Assembly (NCBI GenBank): GCA_013400975.1
Contig: WBMZ01011673.1
Span: forward strand, 1 to 64,000
From: Atrichornis clamosus
Lineage: Eukaryota > Chordata > Aves > Passeriformes > Menuridae
DNA length: 64,000 nt
Direction of reading: 5' to 3'
Shown here: piece by piece, positions 58,401 to 64,000 of the stretch
Numbering within the stretch: position 1 is the stretch's first letter
How the letters are laid out: each line of letters starts with the position of its first letter
The notes under the pieces: model-generated
The model's database searches: none
Seen by the model: only the letters and a program-made list of their open reading frames with translations
What the model was told of the DNA's origin: nothing
Made by a program: the position numbers and the translations under genes

Positions 58401-59072
58401 TCAGCCACCTCTGATTCCACCAGCTTTCAACATCAGTGCACTGGCTACCAGTTACACCAGCTTGAAAATGTGGCTGTGTGAGCAGCACTCTGGAGGAACC
58501 CATGAACGTAAAGACAAAATCAAGTCCAGCTCAGACTTTGGTCTTTAAACAGAGATGGTCGGTGATGAAATTCACTGACATGAAATAGGAGGAAACACCA
58601 CAATTGCATCTATATACCAACAATTTTTCTGGAAGGACACTAAGAAAGCTGCCAGCTCCAGTCAATTTAAGAACCATATACAGCTAAAAAATACCAGAAT
58701 TAGCTAATGGTACAGACTTAAGAGAACAGCCGGTTGTTGCACAGTTAGAAACATATTTTTTTCTGCTAAAACAACTTCTGCTTTGTAGTTAAGATATTAT
58801 TATCAAATGTTTTCCTTGTAGACAAAAGGCTTTAGTACCTGTCAAAACCCCTCAGGAAGGGGGTTAGGCCAGCCAGCTGCCAGGCCACCCAGGTGCAGTA
58901 GCTGATGCTGCTTTGAGGTGCTGCATCCAGGAAGGTCCAGTGGGAAGTCATGCAGGCCTTCCCAGAATGCCTGAAGAGCCAAAATGCTCTTTGTCAACAC
59001 AGTTTATGATGAAACTGGCTTTAGAAGTAGCTCATAATTTATAGGAAGGTACAGAAATAATCATAACAAAAC

Positions 59073-59089
59073 AAAAAAAAAAAAAAAAA
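59073..59089. repeat. Poly(A) tract (17 A)
   Basis: An uninterrupted A run preceded by ACAAAAC and followed by GGGAAAAAG. No adjacent retroposed gene is recognised. Confidence 0.85.
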
Positions 59090-59866
59090 GGGAAAAAGAA
59101 ACACATACAGCAGGAATTATATTTGTCCAGAAGCAGATGTGTTCACACTGGGATTTTTCTGCCAATAAACAGAGCAGTAACAAGTCCATTCAACTCCCAG
59201 GGCTGTTTTCTCTAGGGGTAAAATGCAGTTCCCTCCACATCAATCCTGCTCTTTATTACTCTCCTTGAAGGTGACAGATGCAATGACAGATGTTCCAAAA
59301 CATTTCAGTTATGACCTCTGCTAATAAGTCTGTGTCTGGGGTCTCCTCCAGTCAGAGCACCGAGTCTAAACCAGAGTTTTGCAATGAACACTTGTGACAA
59401 AATCCTGTGTTCATTCCAGGCTGCAAGATTGTGCACATTTACCTGGGCCAACAGGACTTTTCCAGGTTGCTGATTCTCCTTCCAGCAAAAGGAGAGGCTG
59501 TGCTGTCACTTTTGACACATAACATGCTGCCTACAGGAATTCTGATCCCAACACAGGGCCAACCCGATGACCTCCACTTCTACAACTTTCACAAGCTGCA
59601 GATTAAAGATCTTGTTTTTAAGAGACAGCACAGAAACCTGGCCCCAACCTCTGCTTGCAGCCACTGCAGCCGAGGATGCTGAGATGAGAACACTTTCAGC
59701 TGCACAGAGTCCAGTAACCAAGCCAAAGAACTGGAGGAACCGTGCAAGTGGAAGGACGACCAAAGTGCTAACGTGTAACTTGGGTGGGGAATATACTTAG
59801 CTTACCTAGTAATACCCACAGGCAAAGTTTGGAAAAAGGTAACACATGCACGCACAATTTCATTGC

Positions 59867-59923
59867 ACGTGTGTGTACACACACACACATATATTTTTAT
59901 ATGTATTTTTTATATATGTGTAT
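59867..59923. repeat. Compound GT/AC and TA microsatellite
   Basis: CACGTGTGTGTACACACACACACA followed by TATATTTTTATATG-type sequence. The GTGTGTACACAC core is self-complementary. Confidence 0.88.
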
Positions 59924-60607
59924 CAACAGTGGTCGACGGCTCTCCTGTTCCTCATTAGGAAGGTCTGTGCCAAGAGAAAAACTCTTGGGCTCTTACCAAC
60001 ATGAAACTTATTTAATTTCCTGCAGTTATAAAAAACAGAAGACACAAGGAGAGGATTTCAGCTAAGGCTGTCTTGCTCACATTTTGGAACCATCTCCTTG
60101 TCATGTGTGTATGCAGGTGCTTGAAGGCAGTCATTTCCTGCTAGATAAAAGCATTCTGGTTTGATGTCAATCACTTGGGACATTTTTAAGCAGGAGTAAA
60201 TATGCAGTATGAAGATGTGATCAAGTGAAAAGCATTTAAGTGATATTTATTTAACCCAGGATTTATTAAACACGCACACATGTATATATAAACAAATACC
60301 TGAATTACCAAGTAACCATGTTCTTAAATGCCAATGTGGCATTTGCCAAATAAAACTGAAAAAAATACAGGCAGCTAAAGCTGTATTTCTATTTCCACGA
60401 TAATTATTCTCTATATGATATGAGAATGCATAAGTGAAGAACTACCTTTAAGGGCAGAAACAAATCTATGCTTGCACTGCAGGAGTGGTGTAACAGAGCA
60501 GTTACAGGTATATTTCCCAAGTTTCCTTTCCACTACAGACAAAACCACTACTTTGATCCTCCCAAGCCTGCTTGAACTATGTTGGCAAGTTTAAATAAAA
60601 ACAAAAC

Positions 60608-60623
60608 CACACACACACACACA
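60608..60623. repeat. (CA)n microsatellite
   Basis: About eight CA units. Confidence 0.88.
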
Positions 60624-63600
60624 GCTTTCAAACCCCATGTAAGAACCCTGCTCCCTTTGCTCTATCAACATATATCTTTACCAGCCTAAAACAATCATAA
60701 AAACATGCACTGAACATGTTGGGAGATACTGTTTTTCTGCCTGAGGCAACCACATGCCTTATGCCTGTCCTAAAAAACAGTTGGCTTGTTTCATAATGCC
60801 CACACAGACTGGCATTCACATTGCCAAGGTCTGTTTGTTTTTCTCTAAAAGTCTGTGGAATATGCTCAGCTGGAATACCTAACCATGCAATAACAAAGAT
60901 GTTTAAAAGCATTTTGAATCTCATTTACTTTGTATTTTCTTTCCTGCTCTATCATACAAACATGTATGTAATTTCGTCCTTCTACCATTCCTCATATTCA
61001 CTGATTAATTAAGGAGTATTTAAGGCTCACCAACACAACTTTATATGCTCTGAGCTACTTGGGTTACAGTAACTTGTAATACATCATTCCCCAAAAGAGA
61101 GACTCATGGAAAAGACAATAAACAATGAAAGGGTTTTATTGTGCAAAGATTTCAAAACGCTGGAAATCCTTTTGTATTTCCCTCCACATCACTTTTTCCT
61201 CCCCTCCCCTGGCTGGGAATAAGGAAACAGCCAAGTTATTCTATAGCTGGTTCCCACCACCGAAACGTTCTGGTTCCCATTGTGCTGCGCATTCAAGCAA
61301 AAACAAGGACAAACATTAACAGCTCCATTCCCATCCATCCACCAGACAGGAACTCACAGATGCTTCATTATACACCTCCTGCTGGCACTGATGAGCCAGA
61401 AGACTTGTATAGAAAGGAGGGAGGGACTCAGACAAAACACAAGGGTCATTGTAATTGTTCCCATTTCTAATTCTATGAGCTCATGTTAGCCAAAACATCA
61501 TACTGCTGTCAGCTATTCCTCACTGGTAAAAAATACAGGCACTGTCAACACCATCTCCAGAACCTTTCAGATTGTGCAACCATCACATCCATGAGTTTAA
61601 AGCACACAGAAGGACAGAAAAAAACCTGGATCATTTTGTGTAATTGGAATTTTATTTTATGTATAAATAATAAAGAGACTGAGGGATTTTGAGAGTTGCT
61701 ACTTGCAGTGTGGATCCTGCAATGGGACAAGCATGGGCAGACTTGAGTCCCACTGCAGCAGAGAGGATTAAGTCTCAAGACTGTCCCAGAATAGGTAGTG
61801 TCCTTTCACAGAATCCATACCAGAAGCCCGAGAAGCAGATCATCAGACTGTCCTGAGGCAGAAGGCAGATCAGTCACATTCAGAATGGATTCAGATGGTT
61901 TTCATCTTTTACTTGGGAAATTGTTGCTCATATCTACATTTTTATTTACCTATAGCCAAAGAAAGGGGACAGAGATTAAGGGGGAGAGGGAAGGAGGGAG
62001 AAAGCATAATTAAATTTATCACAGGCCTTTTCTTTCCATTGTCCAAGTGCAATCAAAACCTTTTTTCTTTCATGTGACAAGTTGAGCAAAATCTATTTGA
62101 GGAACATTCTGAATACAAATTTACTTGCAGTAGAGATAATTAACTCTTCATATTACTGACATTAGAGCACTAATGATCATGTCTGTTCCACAGAACTCGA
62201 TTCCCATAGTTGAACTTCATGGAAATACAAAGAGAACAAACACTTCACAGCAACCAAATACCAACTGGAATCTTGTATAACAAACCAACTTTCTCAAAAG
62301 AATTCTTTTAAATTCTCACCAACTGCATGTTTTCCTAGTCTTACTTTGGTGTAAGACTAGGACAATTTAACTCAAAGAAATGGAATTACATAAATATAGA
62401 ACTGGAACAGAGTGAAAATGAGATATGCTATCCTCATGGAAAAACACAAAACCCTGTCACTTCCGTGCAACTCTTAAACACAACAGCTGGATAAAATTAA
62501 AGCTTGCTTCTTCCACAATGAGATGTGGTTTGAACTGAGGTCTGCATGTGATTTTTGATGACAAACAACCTCTAATAAAGGAGGTGCAGTGCTGCTGTTT
62601 TCTGGAATGGAGAAATACGTTGCTATCTCCAATCTAGTGATTTTGTCCTTGGCTGACCATTCACACTTCAGAGACCAATGCTGTGGCAAATCACCGAGGA
62701 AATGAGATTGTCTTTATTTTAGTAAGCACATTGAACTAGGAATATTACCAAGAGTTGAAAACACAACAAGTCTTTCAGGATTGATCTCATTCAGAATAAA
62801 AAAATGTGTCATTTCAAAGATCCCAGCAGGGTTCCCCAACCTTTGGGATCACTCAAATCCAACAAAACATCTGGATTTGGGCATGAAGTTAAATGACTGG
62901 ATTTCAATTCAAACACAAGTAACAAATCGCCACCCCCGCAGAACAGCTGAAATTGATATTGAATTGAACTTTCACCATCTGGTTGCTCTAGGTCAAAAAT
63001 CCAGCAGTTCCCTTCATGTCTCTCCTCCAGAAACAACATGTGGTGAAGCACGTAGGTTTCACAACCAGGAGCACCCAGGTACTTCAAGCTCCTGAGCAAT
63101 TTATCATCACTCTCTTAAAACCTTCCCCAAACAAAGAAAATCTGCCTGAAGCAAAAAGCTGACATTTCAAAAAGTGAATAAAGCCTTAACAGAAATTATA
63201 CTCATAGTAAGAAATTATATAAGAAAATAAAATCTATTTATGGATTTCTGTTTGGAATGAACCCTGATATTTGTGCAGTGTCACAAACAAAACTTCAATT
63301 TTCTTGGCTTTTTATCATTTAGTAACTCTGTCTTAGTTGACAAGAAGCATAACAGTATTGCAGTGAATTTTAGAGAGGCATTCCTTCCTCTTGGTTCTCT
63401 TGGGATTCTTTAAGTCAAAAAAATAATTAAAAATGCTCCCATTATTTTAAAATTTTTATTTTACATGACTATTTTAAAAATACTTGGAAAACATGTATTC
63501 ATAAAGACTTTATACTCAGATGTCTAAAGGGAAAACCAAGGGACTCAGTACATCAGCCAGTCAACATCCTTTCTGCCGTTGTGAAAATTAGCTATAGCAA

Positions 63601-64000
63601 TTAAAAACACATTAAGGGGAACAACATTAGAAATTAGTTTTGTTTTTAAAGCTGGCTGTGTAACATGGAACGCTGCGGCTCAGCAGATGTGTGCATTCCA
63701 CCACATCTGCAAACATATGTGACTGATGGTGAAGCATGGAAATAAAAATTGGTGCAGTTTGACAGATCTGGACTCTATTGACACAGTTGGTGGTAAGGAA
63801 AAGAAATATAATTTTTTTGGTATATGGAATATTGCATACAAAAATGATGAGGAGTCCCTACAATGCCAGGATCACCTTCTGATGAAAAGTGAGATTTTAA
63901 CATGATGTAAAAATAATACAGGGCAAAAAGGAGCAAGTAGAAAACATGTTCAGAAAAGACATTCTTTATCAACTGATAACACAGCAGACATTATCTGACA

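Larger units (their letters stand above)
52493..64000. other. Intergenic to the right edge (52.5-64.0 kb)
   Basis: No coding exon recognised on either strand. Synteny predicts APOO (minus strand) further right; nothing here matches its product as I recall it. Contains GC-rich patches at 56390-56540 and 57220-57720, AT-rich stretches that look constrained (53440-53660, 53790-53930), microsatellites near 59.9 and 60.6 kb, a poly(A) tract at 59073-59089, a minus-strand AATAAA candidate near 61135 and a 9-bp inverted repeat at 63683-63710. Confidence 0.5.

Noticed and set aside
52493..64000. Expected APOO exons
   Set aside because: Human synteny predicts APOO on the minus strand to the right, but no segment reads as its recalled product; it probably lies beyond the window.
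1..64000. tRNA, rRNA, CRISPR, bacterial or viral elements
   Set aside because: No cloverleaf with A/B boxes, no repeat-spacer array, and no viral or prokaryotic gene was recognised by eye; a covariance-model scan (Rfam) could still find small snoRNA or miRNA genes in the introns.

Overview
The window is vertebrate nuclear DNA and almost certainly avian. Eight copies of the CR1 retrotransposon family are recognisable, several ending in the avian-type ATTCTRTGATTCTGTG 3' octamer repeats. Introns are short to moderate. The gene order PRDX4(+) > ACOT9(-) > SAT1(+) matches human Xp22.11, a block that is autosomal (chromosome 1) in birds. Species cannot be named from sequence alone.

Layout: (1) 1-6.9 kb: PRDX4, complete coding sequence in 7 exons starting in a CpG island at the left edge (263 aa, secreted/ER 2-Cys peroxiredoxin). 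(2) 6.9-13.7 kb: gap between the convergent 3' ends of PRDX4 and ACOT9, with one CR1 scrap and one pair of short direct repeats. (3) 13.7-34.4 kb: ACOT9 on the minus strand, 15 coding exons (425 aa, mitochondrial double-hotdog acyl-CoA thioesterase), CpG-island promoter at 34.0-34.7 kb, three CR1 fragments in introns. Two of its introns appear to use GC rather than GT donors. (4) 34.8-40.1 kb: intergenic, two CR1 copies. (5) 40.1-43.1 kb: SAT1, 6 coding exons (171 aa, spermidine/spermine N1-acetyltransferase), TATA/CCAAT promoter in a CpG island, two upstream AUGs, several poly(A) signals. Intron 3 holds a candidate poison exon with an immediate in-frame stop and a 12-bp hairpin. (6) 43.1-64 kb: no recognisable protein gene. 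It has two CR1 copies (one about 670 bp), GC-rich patches at 46.6-47.5, 56.4-56.5 and 57.2-57.7 kb, AT-rich homeodomain-type stretches that look like possible conserved non-coding elements, and microsatellites. By human synteny the next gene rightwards should be APOO on the minus strand; I found none of its exons.

All exon boundaries were set by hand from splice consensus, reading phase and recalled family sequence. For all three genes the exon lengths sum exactly to an open frame (792, 1278 and 516 nt). The genes are not an operon-like system: PRDX4 handles peroxide and oxidative folding in the ER, ACOT9 hydrolyses acyl-CoA in mitochondria, and SAT1 starts polyamine catabolism. I found no mobile, viral or novel multi-gene system. 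The strongest leads for follow-up are the SAT1 intron-3 exon/hairpin and the paired GC-AG introns of ACOT9.
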